From contig JAFRNE010000011.1 in NCBI GenBank assembly GCA_017430325.1, forward strand, positions 62,001 through 126,000: DNA of 64,000 nucleotides, read 5' to 3'. Positions 25,017-35,223 of the stretch are shown here, piece after piece (position 1 is the stretch's first letter; the number at the start of each line of letters is the position of its first letter). The notes below the pieces were generated by a model. That model was not told where the DNA came from. It made no database searches and was given only the letters and a program-made list of their open reading frames with translations. The translations under genes were made by a program, and so were the position numbers. The DNA is from Eubacterium sp. GTDB lineage: Bacteria > Bacillota > Clostridia > Lachnospirales > Lachnospiraceae.

Positions 25017-26813
25017 ATGTATTATTCAGACGAATTAATAGAAGAGATAAGAGAAAAAAATGATATAGTCGACGTCATTAACAGCTTCGTAGGGCTGAAA
25101 CGGGCAGGCAATTCTTATATGTGCTGCTGTCCGTTCCATAATGAGAAGACACCTTCCTTCCACGTTTCGAGGGCCAAGCAGATATATCACTGCTTCGGCT
25201 GTGGTGCCGGAGGAAATGTAGTGACTTTCCTTATGCAGTACGAAAGCTACACCTTCCAGGAAGCGATAAAATACCTGGCCGACAGAGCGGGAATAGCGCT
25301 TCCTGAGGTTGAGATGACTCCTGAAAAGAAGAAGCAGGAAGGCCGCAAGGAGGTGCTTCGCGAGATCAATCGAAGTGCGGCGGCTTACTTCCACTATATA
25401 CTTACGAAGACCGAAAGAGGCCGTAAGGGTTATGACTATTATAAGGAAAAGCGCAGGCTGACCGATGAGACAATAGCTTCCTTCGGGCTGGGCTTTGCAG
25501 ATATTTACAGGGATGACCTGTATCAGTATCTGAAGGGAAGAGGCTATTCGGACGATATGCTCCGTGAGAGCGGTCTGGTAAACTTCTCCGAAAAATACGG
25601 TGCTCAGGACGTTTTCTGGAACAGAGTTATGGTTCCCATAACCGATATCGGTGGTAAGGTCATTGCTTTCGGTGGACGAGTGCTTGGAGACGGCTTGCCG
25701 AAATATGTAAATACAAAAGAAACCGAGATATTTAATAAGAGGCGAAACCTCTTCGCCATGAATATCGCCAAGAAGAGCCGACGGCGCGGCATCATACTCT
25801 GCGAGGGCTATATGGATGTCATAGCGATGCATCAGGCAGGCTTCGACAATGCGGTGGCTTCGCTGGGAACCGCATTTACGGAGGAGCAGGCGCTTATCAT
25901 AAAGCGATATTCCAATGAGGTTTATCTGGCCTACGACAGCGACAGCGCAGGAAAGAAAGCAACCCGCAGAGCAATAGAGATACTGCGAAACGCAGATATG
26001 CAGCAGCGCGTCATAAATATGCAGCCTTACAAGGATCCGGACGAATTCATTAAGAATCTGGGTGCGGAGGAATTTGAGAACCGCATCAGAGATGCAAAGC
26101 CGGGACTCATCTTTGAGGTTGATGATGACGCTTCACAATACAATCAGAGCGACCCGGAGGAGAGAACTTCCTTCATAAATAATATAGCAAGGCTGCTGAA
26201 GGCACTTGAAGATCCGGTGCGGCGTAACAGCTATATGGAAACGATCTGCAACAAATACGCAATAGACAAGGCTTCTCTGAAGCAGCAGATCGAAAGAACG
26301 GTCATAGCAGCAGGAAGGACCGAACAGATAAATACAGGCGTAAGCTTTTACGCGGAACCGGAGGCCGGTGGACCTGCGAACAGGGCGAAGAAGGATAATG
26401 AAGACAGATCTGCAGCGCACCAGAGACTGCTCCTTACATGGATGGTCAATGATCCGAAGCTGTTCGGAAGGCTGGAAGGTATTATTTCCGAGGAGGACTT
26501 CACCGATGAAAGTATCGGACCGGTCGCAAAGATACTCTTCGACCAGTACAGGGAGAAGGGAAGCCTGAGTCCGGCGGCGGTCATTGATAAATATCCTGAC
26601 CTGGAGATGCAGCAGAAGGTTGCGGCAATGATGAATACGGAGCTGGCGAGTGCGCCGGAGGAAGAGGAAGAAAAGCGCAAGGCACTCCGCGATATAGTTA
26701 AAAAGGTGAAGGAAAACAGTATTACCTGCGCGATGACGAATCCGAATATGGATCCGTCAAAGCTGAATGAGCTTATTAAAATGAAACAAAGTCTTAACCG
26801 ACTGGAGGTATAA
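25017..26813 (+). CDS. dnaG: DNA primase
   Basis: Makes RNA primers at the replication fork. The N-terminal CHC2 zinc ribbon has [14 protein letters not shown] and [12 protein letters not shown] (about 37-65). The TOPRIM domain has [16 protein letters not shown] (metal Glu, about 262-276) and [11 protein letters not shown] (about 304-314). The RNA polymerase core spans about 120-340 (ENRFGF-like positions replaced by GLGFADIY), and a helicase-binding C-terminal domain ends the protein. The 598-residue length is typical. The frame is open from 24978, but ATG 25017 gives the family N-terminus ([17 protein letters not shown]). rpoD starts four bases after the stop, so the two are coupled. Confidence 0.96.
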   Translation: MYYSDELIEEIREKNDIVDVINSFVGLKRAGNSYMCCCPFHNEKTPSFHVSRAKQIYHCFGCGAGGNVVTFLMQYESYTFQEAIKYLADRAGIALPEVEMTPEKKKQEGRKEVLREINRSAAAYFHYILTKTERGRKGYDYYKEKRRLTDETIASFGLGFADIYRDDLYQYLKGRGYSDDMLRESGLVNFSEKYGAQDVFWNRVMVPITDIGGKVIAFGGRVLGDGLPKYVNTKETEIFNKRRNLFAMNIAKKSRRRGIILCEGYMDVIAMHQAGFDNAVASLGTAFTEEQALIIKRYSNEVYLAYDSDSAGKKATRRAIEILRNADMQQRVINMQPYKDPDEFIKNLGAEEFENRIRDAKPGLIFEVDDDASQYNQSDPEERTSFINNIARLLKALEDPVRRNSYMETICNKYAIDKASLKQQIERTVIAAGRTEQINTGVSFYAEPEAGGPANRAKKDNEDRSAAHQRLLLTWMVNDPKLFGRLEGIISEEDFTDESIGPVAKILFDQYREKGSLSPAAVIDKYPDLEMQQKVAAMMNTELASAPEEEEEKRKALRDIVKKVKENSITCAMTNPNMDPSKLNELIKMKQSLNRLEV

Positions 26814-26817
26814 AGGT

Positions 26818-28107
26818 ATGGCTACAAGAAAGAAGAAAAATGTAAATCCTGATGCAGAGGTAAGTGTAGATCTTGAAGCAGCAGCTGATAAGTTCCTGAC
26901 CGAAGCTGAGGCTAAGGCCAAGGAAGAGAAGAAGGGTGAGGCTGCTCTTGATGAATCAGGACTTGCAAAGATGAGCGAAGAGGATGAAAAGCTCTTCACT
27001 GAAACGCTTGATAAGCTGCTTACTATGGCTAAGAGCAAGAAGAGCGTTATCGAGGACACTGAGATCATTGATGCATTCAAGGATAAGCAGGAGTTCCTTA
27101 CAGACGAAAATATGACAAGAGTTATCGAGTTCTTCGAGAGTCATAAGGTTGACGTGCTCACTATCACAGAGGATGATGATGAGCTTGAACCGGATGATCT
27201 TCTGTTTGAACTTGATGATGAAGAAGAGATAGATATGGAGCAGATCGACCTTTCGGTTCCTGAAGGTGTCAGCATCGAAGATCCTGTTCGTATGTATCTT
27301 AAGGATATCGGTAAGGTTCCTCTTCTTACAGCTGAGGAGGAGATCGAGCTTGCAAAGAAGATGGAATTCGGCGGCGAGGAAGGCGAGGAAGCCAAGAAGA
27401 AGCTTGCTGAAGCAAACCTCCGTCTCGTTGTAAGTATCGCAAAGAGATATGTGGGCAGAGGTATGCTTTTCCTTGACCTTATCCAGGAAGGTAACCTCGG
27501 ACTTATCAAGGCTGTTGAGAAGTTTGATTATACAAAGGGATATAAGTTCAGTACCTATGCAACATGGTGGATCAGACAGGCTATCACAAGAGCTATAGCA
27601 GATCAGGCAAGAACCATCAGAATACCTGTTCATATGGTTGAGACTATCAACAAACTCATCAGAGTTTCAAGACAGTTACTCCAGGAGCTCGGTCGTGAGC
27701 CGACCCCTGATGAGATCGCCGAAGAGATGAATCTTCCGGTTGATCGTGTCAGAGAAATACTTAAGATCTCTCAGGAGCCTGTTTCACTCGAAACACCTAT
27801 CGGTGAAGAGGAAGACAGCCACTTAGGAGACTTCATTCAGGACGAAAATGTACCTGTTCCTGCAGATGCAGCAGCATTTACACTTCTTAAGGAACAGCTT
27901 GTTGAGGTTCTCGGAACACTTACCGACAGAGAGCAGAAGGTTCTTCGTCTCCGTTTCGGTCTTGATGACGGAAGAGCAAGAACTCTTGAAGAGGTTGGTA
28001 GAGAATTCAGTGTTACCAGAGAGCGTATCAGACAGATTGAGGCTAAGGCTCTCAGAAAGCTGAGACATCCAAGCCGCAGCCGCAAGCTGAAGGAATTCCT
28101 GGAGTAG
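26818..28107 (+). CDS. rpoD: Primary sigma factor (sigma-A/sigma-70)
   Basis: Housekeeping sigma factor. A Lys/Glu-rich N-terminus and region 1.1-like helix (about 40-110) precede region 1.2 ([17 protein letters not shown]), region 2 ([47 protein letters not shown]), region 3 ([14 protein letters not shown]) and region 4 ([42 protein letters not shown]). All regions that contact -10 and -35 DNA are intact. It follows dnaG by four bases, a common order in Firmicutes, and ends at a GC-rich terminator. Promoters with TATAAT and TTGACA elements in the window fit its specificity. Confidence 0.97.
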   Translation: MATRKKKNVNPDAEVSVDLEAAADKFLTEAEAKAKEEKKGEAALDESGLAKMSEEDEKLFTETLDKLLTMAKSKKSVIEDTEIIDAFKDKQEFLTDENMTRVIEFFESHKVDVLTITEDDDELEPDDLLFELDDEEEIDMEQIDLSVPEGVSIEDPVRMYLKDIGKVPLLTAEEEIELAKKMEFGGEEGEEAKKKLAEANLRLVVSIAKRYVGRGMLFLDLIQEGNLGLIKAVEKFDYTKGYKFSTYATWWIRQAITRAIADQARTIRIPVHMVETINKLIRVSRQLLQELGREPTPDEIAEEMNLPVDRVREILKISQEPVSLETPIGEEEDSHLGDFIQDENVPVPADAAAFTLLKEQLVEVLGTLTDREQKVLRLRFGLDDGRARTLEEVGREFSVTRERIRQIEAKALRKLRHPSRSRKLKEFLE

Positions 28108-28139
28108 ATATTAAAACTAAAGATGATTCAGATGATAAT

Positions 28140-28174
28140 GCCCGGCGGTCACTCGCGATCGCCGGGCGTTTTTT
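28140..28174 (+). terminator. GC-rich terminator after rpoD
   Basis: GCCCGGCGGTC (28140-28150) pairs with GATCGCCGGGC (28157-28167) with one G-T pair, followed by G and six T. It ends the dgt-dnaG-rpoD unit. Confidence 0.93.
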
Positions 28175-28312
28175 AGTCGAAATTAGGTAGAATAATGCTT
28201 TTATTGCAAAGATTTTTGTGTTTGCGTATGGTAAAATATCATCGTAGGATGATTATGCACTGCTATACCGGAACCGATATACCGGTGCGTAAAGAATGAT
28301 TTGGAGGGGAAA

Positions 28313-30520
28313 ATGAAAAGGAAGATGAAATCCATACTGTCTGTGCTGCTTGCAGTTATTATGACTGCGGTTATGGTGGGGAACCATAGGGGAAATGTAG
28401 TTTCGGCCGAGGAAGAGACGGAAGAAACGTATACCTGCAGTCTCGCAAGGAATCATGGAGCGATTGATTCAAACAATAATCTGGTGGAAAAAGAGGTATA
28501 CTGTCTGGACAGAACCCTGGATGAGCCGGAGCCGGAAAATGTATTTACCAGGATACGATTGTCTGAACTTAGTGGATATACCAAGATGAGTAATTATGTG
28601 GAAACAGAAGTTCCGGTTCCTGAGAAGATGAAGGTCAGACTGCTGAAGGTTCTTGCTGGCGAGAACGAGATCAGGAAGTTTCTTGACACATGGAATAATC
28701 CTGAGAATATAGCGGATGAGTTGGAAAAAAACGGGGGATTTTCAGAGGCATTTACCCAGCAATATGAAGCTGATAAAACATCAGGCAAAACCACTGCTGA
28801 GACAGTGAGAGAATATTTTATGAAGAAGATTGATTCTCTTGAGAAGATCGGTCCGAGCTATCTTATCTGGCTGGCTACGGTTCAGGACAGCAACAGTTTT
28901 GCGGAAAGCATCATGAAGATGGAAGAGGGAAGGTACTATAAGCGAAATATAGATCTCTACAAATATCCATATAGTGTTTCAAGTGATATTCCTTCAGGAA
29001 AGATTCCCGAAGAAGTCATTTATGATGATCCGATGTCGGTGTGGAATGTGTATTTTAAGAGGATTGCGAAATTTTTAGATGAGGAAGTTGCGGATTATTA
29101 TTCTATGGGATATGATGCTTATGTTTATCAGGCAGATAGTATGAATACCCAGAATGTGATCGGAGAAGCTTTTATTGATACTGTTTTTGTGAGTAAGATC
29201 GATCAGGACGGCAAGGCACTTGGAGGTGCGGCTCTTCAGATATTGGATGATGAGGACAAGATAGTTAAAGAATGGAGCAGCGACGAAGAAAGGCATAGAA
29301 TTAGTGGGCTGAAAAAGAATACGGAGTATACTCTCAGGGAATCATCGGCACCGGAAGGATATCTTCCTGTTTCAGACATTATTTTTACGATAAATGATGA
29401 TGGGATGCCGGTGCTTAAGGAGTCCGTTTCCGAAGATGAAGTAAAGGTTGAAGGAAGAGAGATTTATGTAATTGACGCAGAAGAAGAGGAGGTTCCGGAA
29501 CCTGGTAAGCAGGATATTACGGGAAGGATAGAATTTGAAAAGGTAAATGAAAATCATCCTGATAAAAAGCTGGAAGGCGCAACATATGGTCTTTTCAGAA
29601 GTGTTGACAGCTATCGTGAAGAAGGAGAAAATACGGATAATGACAGTTCCGGTCAAGTGCCTGAGGATCTTGAACAGGTAATGATCGATGGAGAAAAGTA
29701 TGTTCTACTTACAACAGCTGTAACAGATAAAGACGGTAAAGCAGCCTTTGATGGGCTTTTAACAGATATCACTTATCTGATCAAAGAACTGAAGGCGCCT
29801 GATGGATATTATTTATCAAAGAATCCGCTGAAGGTGAGTCTTGCTGACAATCGTGAAAATGGAAAGACAGAACTTGATATAAATATTATTGATGATGGAG
29901 ACGGAACAGTAAGCGTAGACGGAGATAAGATTACCTGGCTTGAATCCGAGATAATTACTGAAGTGAGTAAGGTGGATGAAGAAGGAAAGCCTGTTGTCGG
30001 GGCAAAGCTTCACATTGAAGATGAGGATGGAACGGTTATTATTTCCTGGACGACAGAGAATGTAACAAAAAAACTGGAGGCGGTTCTAAAAGCCGGACAG
30101 ACCTATAAACTGGTTGAGGATTCGGCTCCTGAAGGATATAAGACGGCAGAGGCAATGACATTTAAAGTATCGGAAGAGATGGGACCGGATCAGAATGAAA
30201 TAATAGATCTGAAGATGATTGATGAGAAGATCACGGAAAATCCGCTGGATGAGGATACGACTGAAACAGAAGAGGATACGACTGAAACAGTAGAGGATAC
30301 ATCTGAAACAGTAGAAGATACGACTGAGACAGTAGATGACGTGTCTGAAACAGTAGAAGATACGACTGGAACAGTAGATGGTACGTCCGAAACAGGAGAT
30401 CGCAGTCCTAAAACAGGAGATGATGCTCCGATAGGTGCAGTGGTACTGGCAATGATTTTTGCTGCTGCAGGAATCTTTTGCCTGCTTAGTAAAAAAACAC
30501 GTGCAAAAGACAGAAACTGA
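28313..30520 (+). CDS. Sortase-anchored surface protein with CnaB/SpaA repeats
   Basis: A wall-linked adhesin or pilin-like protein. Signal peptide at about 1-30; a region with CSLARNHG and VYCLD (about 40-60) resembles thioester adhesin domains, not proven. At least three SpaA/CnaB domains follow: about 285-390 (VSKIDQDGKALGGAALQI..YTLRESSAPEGY), about 400-525 (FEKVNENHPDKKLEGATYGLF..IKELKAPDGY) and about 540-640 (VSKVDEEGKPVVGAKLHI..LVEDSAPEGY), with Lys and Glu placed for isopeptide bonds. Seven 7-residue Thr/Glu/Asp repeats lead to the sorting signal SPKTGD, membrane span and basic tail. ATG 28313 is chosen because the upstream TTG lies in the GGAGGGG site. It separates rpoD from trmK. 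Confidence 0.9.
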   Translation: MKRKMKSILSVLLAVIMTAVMVGNHRGNVVSAEEETEETYTCSLARNHGAIDSNNNLVEKEVYCLDRTLDEPEPENVFTRIRLSELSGYTKMSNYVETEVPVPEKMKVRLLKVLAGENEIRKFLDTWNNPENIADELEKNGGFSEAFTQQYEADKTSGKTTAETVREYFMKKIDSLEKIGPSYLIWLATVQDSNSFAESIMKMEEGRYYKRNIDLYKYPYSVSSDIPSGKIPEEVIYDDPMSVWNVYFKRIAKFLDEEVADYYSMGYDAYVYQADSMNTQNVIGEAFIDTVFVSKIDQDGKALGGAALQILDDEDKIVKEWSSDEERHRISGLKKNTEYTLRESSAPEGYLPVSDIIFTINDDGMPVLKESVSEDEVKVEGREIYVIDAEEEEVPEPGKQDITGRIEFEKVNENHPDKKLEGATYGLFRSVDSYREEGENTDNDSSGQVPEDLEQVMIDGEKYVLLTTAVTDKDGKAAFDGLLTDITYLIKELKAPDGYYLSKNPLKVSLADNRENGKTELDINIIDDGDGTVSVDGDKITWLESEIITEVSKVDEEGKPVVGAKLHIEDEDGTVIISWTTENVTKKLEAVLKAGQTYKLVEDSAPEGYKTAEAMTFKVSEEMGPDQNEIIDLKMIDEKITENPLDEDTTETEEDTTETVEDTSETVEDTTETVDDVSETVEDTTGTVDGTSETGDRSPKTGDDAPIGAVVLAMIFAAAGIFCLLSKKTRAKDRN
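30254..30400 (+). repeat. 21-bp tandem repeat (7 units) in adhesin stalk
   Basis: Seven imperfect 21-base units coding 7-residue blocks of the type DTTETVE/DTSETVE/DTTGTVD. They form the flexible, acidic, wall-spanning stalk before the sorting signal, and unit number may vary among strains. Confidence 0.85.
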
Positions 30521-30850
30521 ATCGGTACTGATGGTTTGCATTAATGGTTTGAACGGTTATTAAATAATATGCATTAATATAAAGTGTATATAAGAAAGGC
30601 ACGTCCCGGAACGATATCTGTTTATGAAGATATTGTTGGATGGATGTGCTTTTTTTATATCGGAGTAATCTTTTACTTGTCCGGAATAACCGTATGAATT
30701 ATCATAAATATGACGTAGAGATTCAAAAATATTATGATTCAAATAACAGAATTAATTAATGTGGCCGATGTATGATGATCCGGAACATCAACGGGATGAT
30801 TTAGTAATCGGTTTAATACATGTACTGTTTATAGTGAGGACGAAAGAATT
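30521..30850 (+). other. A/T-rich gap between adhesin and trmK
   Basis: About 330 bases with no gene. A terminator is at 30597-30658. The remainder holds only scattered short repeats (GCATTAAT twice at about 30538-30577) and the GTGAGGA ribosome site of trmK. No clear promoter or structured RNA was recognised. Confidence 0.5.
30597..30658 (+). terminator. Terminator after the adhesin gene
   Basis: GCACGTCC (30599-30606) pairs with GGATGTGC (30642-30649), with an inner helix ATATCT/AGATAT (30614-30619 and 30628-30633), followed by a run of seven T. Confidence 0.82.
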
Positions 30851-31768
30851 ATGGATAAAAATATAGATAGCAGACTGTCTAAAAGAATGCTGGCGGTTGC
30901 GGAAATGGTCCGCAGTTGCAAGGATTATGAAGAAAAAGAAGTATCGGATCATATTTCCGTGGGGGATACTGCCGGGGGTGATCACCATGGATTCCGGGTG
31001 GCAGATATAGGCTGCGACCATGCTTTTGTGAGTATATATCTGATTCAGCATGGAATCGCTGATATGGTGATCGCAGCAGATGTGAACCCGGGACCGCTTG
31101 AGACTGCCAAAAGTAATATTATGAGATATGGAATTTCCATGTCAGAAAACAGTATGAATAATCCGGATAATGATCTGTCAGGTGTAAACATTGCTGATTC
31201 GGATACAGGAATTATAAATATCAGGCTGTCCAACGGTTTCGAAAAGATAAAAAAAGGTGAGACTGATGCTGCGGTGATTGCCGGAATGGGTGGAAGGCTT
31301 ATTATATCAATCATAGATGGGGCGGATGTATTTGTGCCTGGCTACAGGCTGATACTCTCGCCACAGTCCGATGTTCCTGAGGTGAGACTGTATCTTCTGG
31401 AACATGGTTTCAGGCTCATGGACGAGGATATGATAGAAGAGGAGGGTAAATATTATAATATCATCTGGGCAGAGTTTGTGGGGGCTCCGCAACTAGAGGA
31501 AAAAACCGGCGAAGCGGCTGCATTGAATGATAAGAATACCGCGCAACCTGAAGAGAGCGAAGAAAAGCAGATTCTGATAAGATACGGAGAAAACCTCATA
31601 AAAAAGAAGGATCCTGTTTTTAAAGAGTATCTGGAAAAAAGAAGGACATCTCTCGGTACGATCTACAAAAACCTTGCAGAACCATGCAGTCCGCTGGTGG
31701 TAACAAGGAGAGAAGAAATCAAAGCTGAACTGGATGAGATAGATATCGTATTGGGAAAACTGGTTTAG
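30851..31768 (+). CDS. trmK: tRNA (adenine-22-N1)-methyltransferase
   Basis: Methylates N1 of A22 in bacterial tRNAs using S-adenosylmethionine. Motifs: SKRMLAVAEMV at the N-terminus, the SAM loop VADIGCDHAFVSIYL (about 46-60), AADVNPGPLETAK, VIAGMGGRLI and ILSPQSDVPEVRLYL; these define the TrmK/YqfN family. It is about 305 residues, longer than usual (about 230), because of three loop insertions: about residues 24-44, about 97-120 and a Glu/Ala-rich one near 215-240. trmK normally sits right after rpoD in Firmicutes; here the adhesin lies between. ATG 30851 follows GTGAGGA. The usual neighbour yqfO is absent from this window. Confidence 0.9.
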   Translation: MDKNIDSRLSKRMLAVAEMVRSCKDYEEKEVSDHISVGDTAGGDHHGFRVADIGCDHAFVSIYLIQHGIADMVIAADVNPGPLETAKSNIMRYGISMSENSMNNPDNDLSGVNIADSDTGIINIRLSNGFEKIKKGETDAAVIAGMGGRLIISIIDGADVFVPGYRLILSPQSDVPEVRLYLLEHGFRLMDEDMIEEEGKYYNIIWAEFVGAPQLEEKTGEAAALNDKNTAQPEESEEKQILIRYGENLIKKKDPVFKEYLEKRRTSLGTIYKNLAEPCSPLVVTRREEIKAELDEIDIVLGKLV

Positions 31769-31798
31769 AATAATATAAGACAAATACCATCATTCTGT

Positions 31799-31806
31799 GA
31801 TATAAT
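31799..31806 (+). promoter_or_regulatory. Extended -10 promoter before LRR-type lipoprotein
   Basis: TGATATAAT (31798-31806) is an extended -10 element, 46 bases upstream of the lipoprotein start. The -35 region is weak. Confidence 0.5.
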
Positions 31807-31851
31807 AGTATGCGGTGTTAATTGTGATTTTATTGCTTTTGGGGGTGTTTT

Positions 31852-33036
31852 ATGAGAAGGAATAGATCATATATTATATTAATGCTTCTGCTTATGACAG
31901 TATTTCTTGGTCTTACCGGCTGTTCCTCGAATGATGAGGTGCAAAAGGACGGTATGACTTTCGTAAAGCTGAAGGATTATCTTAACGATAAAAAGACGGA
32001 CAGTTCCAGAGTGAAGGACCTGAAGAAGGCTTATAATGATGAAGATGGTTATATCTGCATAGTCGGAAATAACGCATCGATAGATATAGTTGTTCCTGAT
32101 AAGATAGAAGGCAGTCCTGTAATAGCGCTGACTTCCAAGGAAAATATCAGCCTTAAGCCAAGATCGGTTCAGATCGGAAGTAATGTAAAATACATCGACC
32201 ACTTTAATCTGGATTGCTCAAGCGTGAAGGAGCTTACTGTTCCGGATAATGTAACTTTTATTGATTCATCGTTTCCACGTATGAAGGATGCGGTCGTGAC
32301 AATAGAAGGTGAACCTAAGATAAGTACTTCATTCTATAATTCAGATGAAGTCACCGTATATGTCGGTGAGCTGGATTACCTTTCAAAAATAGCAGGCAAT
32401 TTTACCTATGTGACAGATGAGCCGGACAAGCTGAACAAGTTTAAGGTTGGAACAGAAGAACTGATAAAATATTCCGAGAATGTTGAACCTGATGCACTTC
32501 TTGCAAGAGCACAGGAGCATTTTGGCGAAGAGCTTGATCCCGGAAAAAAGATCAGTGAAGATGTGGCAGGCGGATATGCAGATTATCTGGACGGACCAGT
32601 CATTTCGGTAAAAGAGTGCCCGGCTATAGATTACCCTGAATATGACAATATGAATAAACAGATGATACTTGCTGAAACCGAAGCATATTATGTAAGTGTG
32701 ACAACTGTTGCGGATATGTTTCCTGAGGATGCATATCAGCCTAAGATAGATAAGCCGCAGAAATATTTTATCGTTGAGAAGATCGGCGGTATAAAGGTTG
32801 ATTATATAGGAGCGGACAAGGATTACTATAAGATGGTATTTCGTGTAAGTGTCCGTAATATAGAGACCGACGAACTGGCTTTCTGGTTCGAAGCGACGCC
32901 GGGTTATGCACCAAGTGCCATCCGTTCGGATGACAGTGGATGGTCAAGGATAACCGAAGGCGGACGCACGTATTTTGGTGATTACGATGGCAACAGAGTT
33001 ACGCCGGAATATGTTATTCATAAGTATTTGCATTAA
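31852..33036 (+). CDS. Lipoprotein with short LRR-like (BspA-type) region
   Basis: Exported lipoprotein: basic N-terminus, hydrophobic core and lipobox GLTGC (Cys at about 24). Residues ~60-180 contain loose beta/leucine-rich turns (VVPDKIEGSPVIALTSK, VQIGSNVKYIDHF, SVKELTVPDNVTFIDSSF) like the LRR_5 fold of BspA surface proteins. The C-terminal 170 residues (KYFIVEKIGGIKVDYIGADKDYYKMVFRVSV) form a second domain I do not recognise. Function unknown; envelope location is clear. It lies 12 bases upstream of the nucleoside kinase and may share its transcript. Confidence 0.7.
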   Translation: MRRNRSYIILMLLLMTVFLGLTGCSSNDEVQKDGMTFVKLKDYLNDKKTDSSRVKDLKKAYNDEDGYICIVGNNASIDIVVPDKIEGSPVIALTSKENISLKPRSVQIGSNVKYIDHFNLDCSSVKELTVPDNVTFIDSSFPRMKDAVVTIEGEPKISTSFYNSDEVTVYVGELDYLSKIAGNFTYVTDEPDKLNKFKVGTEELIKYSENVEPDALLARAQEHFGEELDPGKKISEDVAGGYADYLDGPVISVKECPAIDYPEYDNMNKQMILAETEAYYVSVTTVADMFPEDAYQPKIDKPQKYFIVEKIGGIKVDYIGADKDYYKMVFRVSVRNIETDELAFWFEATPGYAPSAIRSDDSGWSRITEGGRTYFGDYDGNRVTPEYVIHKYLH

Positions 33037-33063
33037 AGGATAAGCATTTTGGGAGGAAAACTT

Positions 33064-34740
33064 ATGGTGGTGGATAAAATACTCATTAATTACACAGCGG
33101 GGGATAAAAAAGGCCAGGTAAGCGTCGATCAATATACCGAGCTTGCTATTCTGGCTGATCTTGTCATGCCCGAAAAGAAAAAGGACTATATAGCTGCGGT
33201 TGTGGACGGAAAGCTTCGTGAGATGAATTATTTTCTTGAGAATGATTCAAATGTAGAGTTTATCGGGATAGATACGACTATAGGCTTTGACATTTACAAG
33301 AGAGGTCTTACTCTTCTTATGATGAAGGCCTTTGATGACATCCTGAAGGGCAGTCCGGACTATGAAATATATGTCATGTATTCGCTGGGCAATGGGTATT
33401 TCTGCCGTATCAGTGATAATGTCAGCCTCACCGATGAGCTGATAGAAAATGTTAAAAAGAGGATGAAGGATATCGCGGATATGGATCTTGCGATAGACAA
33501 GAGATCCTTCAGTTCAGACGAGGCAAGAGCCAGGTTCGCAGACATGGGACTTAAGGATAAAGTTAAGCTTCTTAACTACCGCAGAGTTTCAAGGATCAAT
33601 CTGTACAATCTTGCCGGTTATTATGATTATTTTTATGGTTACATGCCATCTTCAACGGGCTATCTCAGAGCCTTTGATATAGTAAAATACGATGACGGTT
33701 TTGTCCTCGTGGTTCCGGACAGAAAGGCTCTCGATGAACCTATCACATATAGGGCTCCGGCTAAGCTCTACAGAGTCTTAAGACAGTCAGAGGATTGGGG
33801 CAGAATGATGGAGATCAACTGTGTTGGTGATATCAACAGAGTCATCACAGAGGGCGGAATCAACGACCTCATGCTGGTTCAGGAAGCACTTATGGAGAAA
33901 AATATTGCCGATGTTGCTGAAAGGATCATCAAGGAGGATAAGAGAGTTGTTCTTATCGCCGGACCTTCTTCATCGGGCAAGACCACATTTTCCCACAGGC
34001 TCAGCATACAGCTGAGAGCTCACGGTATGCATCCGCATCCGATCGCTCTTGATAATTTCTTCAAGGAGAGGAATGATACACCGAGAGACGAGAACGGTAA
34101 TTATGATTTTGAATGCCTTGGCGCAATGGATCTTGATCTTTTTGGAAGTAAGATCTCAGAGCTTCTTTCGGGCAAGGAAGTAGAAATGCCAAGATTTGAT
34201 TTTAATCTGGGTAAAAAGGTTTATAACGGCGATAAGCTTCGTCTGAATGAGGGCGATGTACTTGTATGTGAGGGAATACATGCGCTTAACCCGAAGATGA
34301 CAGAAGCTTTGCCTGAGAATGAGAAGTTTAAAATATATATCAGCGCGCTTAATATGCTGAATGTCGATGAGCATAACAGAATAGCTACAACAGATGGAAG
34401 ATTGCTGAGACGTATCATAAGAGATGCGAGAACCAGGGGAAATGATGCAAGAATGACCATCAGGATGTGGCCTTCAGTCAGAAGAGGTGAAGAGAAAAAT
34501 ATATTCCCTTACCAGGAAGAGGCTGATGTAATGTTCAATTCCGCATTGATATATGAGCTTTCTGCGATAAAGCAGTATGCGGAACCTCTGCTTTTCGGAG
34601 TGCCGCGTGACAGCGAGGAATACCTCGAGGCCAACAGACTGCTCAAATTCCTTGATTATTTCCTGGGATTTGAGTCGACAAATGTGCCTCAGACCTCCAT
34701 CATCAGAGAGTTTATCGGAGGCGGCTGCTTCGATATATAA
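33064..34740 (+). CDS. Nucleoside (uridine) kinase-like protein with TGS/ThrRS-like N-terminus
   Basis: Two-part protein known in Firmicutes. The N-terminal ~280 residues resemble the TGS and second domains of threonyl-tRNA synthetase (LADLVMPEKKKDYIAAVVDGKLREM; a conserved YFYGYMPSSTGYL). The C-terminal ~270 residues form a uridine-kinase-like P-loop domain with Walker A GPSSSGKTT (about 299-307), HPIALDNFF and VCEGIHALNP. The natural substrate is not certain: uridine kinase is the usual annotation. The TTG at 33049 lies within the ribosome site; ATG 33064 with GGGAGG seven bases upstream is chosen. The following gene is rnpB on the other strand. Confidence 0.88.
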   Translation: MVVDKILINYTAGDKKGQVSVDQYTELAILADLVMPEKKKDYIAAVVDGKLREMNYFLENDSNVEFIGIDTTIGFDIYKRGLTLLMMKAFDDILKGSPDYEIYVMYSLGNGYFCRISDNVSLTDELIENVKKRMKDIADMDLAIDKRSFSSDEARARFADMGLKDKVKLLNYRRVSRINLYNLAGYYDYFYGYMPSSTGYLRAFDIVKYDDGFVLVVPDRKALDEPITYRAPAKLYRVLRQSEDWGRMMEINCVGDINRVITEGGINDLMLVQEALMEKNIADVAERIIKEDKRVVLIAGPSSSGKTTFSHRLSIQLRAHGMHPHPIALDNFFKERNDTPRDENGNYDFECLGAMDLDLFGSKISELLSGKEVEMPRFDFNLGKKVYNGDKLRLNEGDVLVCEGIHALNPKMTEALPENEKFKIYISALNMLNVDEHNRIATTDGRLLRRIIRDARTRGNDARMTIRMWPSVRRGEEKNIFPYQEEADVMFNSALIYELSAIKQYAEPLLFGVPRDSEEYLEANRLLKFLDYFLGFESTNVPQTSIIREFIGGGCFDI

Positions 34741-34790
34741 AAAATTTTAAAAAATCTTCAATAAAAATAATATGCTCGTGCGTATATAAC

Positions 34791-34831
34791 ATATATGCAC
34801 CGGAAGTGTGTCTATCGGAAGGTGCATATAT
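34791..34831. other. Hairpin between nucleoside kinase and rnpB
   Basis: ATATATGCACC (34791-34801) pairs with GGTGCATATAT (34821-34831). No T-run follows on + (A residues only), so it is at best a weak terminator for the kinase gene. It sits directly beside the rnpB terminator. Confidence 0.5.
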
Positions 34832-34862
34832 AAAAATCCCACAGAACAAAGGCTGTGGGAAG
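34832..34862 (-). terminator. Terminator of rnpB
   Basis: On the - strand TCCCACAG (34860-34853) pairs with CTGTGGGA (34844-34837), followed by five T (34836-34832). It lies 20 bases past the mature 3' end of RNase P RNA. Confidence 0.88.
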
Positions 34863-34879
34863 TATAAGTAAAATATAAA

Positions 34880-35223
34880 GTAAGCAGAACGATAAGCCGG
34901 GTTATGTCGTTGGATGATCATCTATCTAGGATCTACGTTGCCATAGATCTCGAGCGACCTACCTGAGGCATGACGGGCAGCCATATAGCCTCTGCTTGGT
35001 CTTGCTTCGAATGGGGTTTACAGAGCCTCGTCTGTTACCAGCCGAGCGGTGAGCTCTTACCTCGCCTTTCCACCCTTACTGCCAAGTGGCAGCGGTATAT
35101 TTCTGTTGCACTTTCCGAGGGTCACCCCTCCCGGACGTTATCCGGCATCCTGCCCTATGAAGCCCGGACTTTCCTCATATGATGCTTTAGGGGGCATCAT
35201 CCGCGATCATCTGTCCTGCTTAC
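34880..35223 (-). ncRNA. rnpB: RNase P RNA
   Basis: The catalytic RNA that trims tRNA 5' ends. Read on the - strand, diagnostic elements appear in order: GAGGAAAGTCCGGGC (P4 5' strand region) near the start, ACAGAAA, the GGTGGAAAGGCGAGGTAAGAG block of the specificity domain, and AACCCGGCTTAT near the 3' end. The terminal helix P1 is seen as GTAAGCAG at the 5' end (35223-35216) and CTGCTTAC at the 3' end (34887-34880), which sets the boundaries. Length is about 344 nt. The P12-type arm suggests type A architecture. A terminator follows. The apparent ORFs across this stretch are not genes. Confidence 0.95.
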
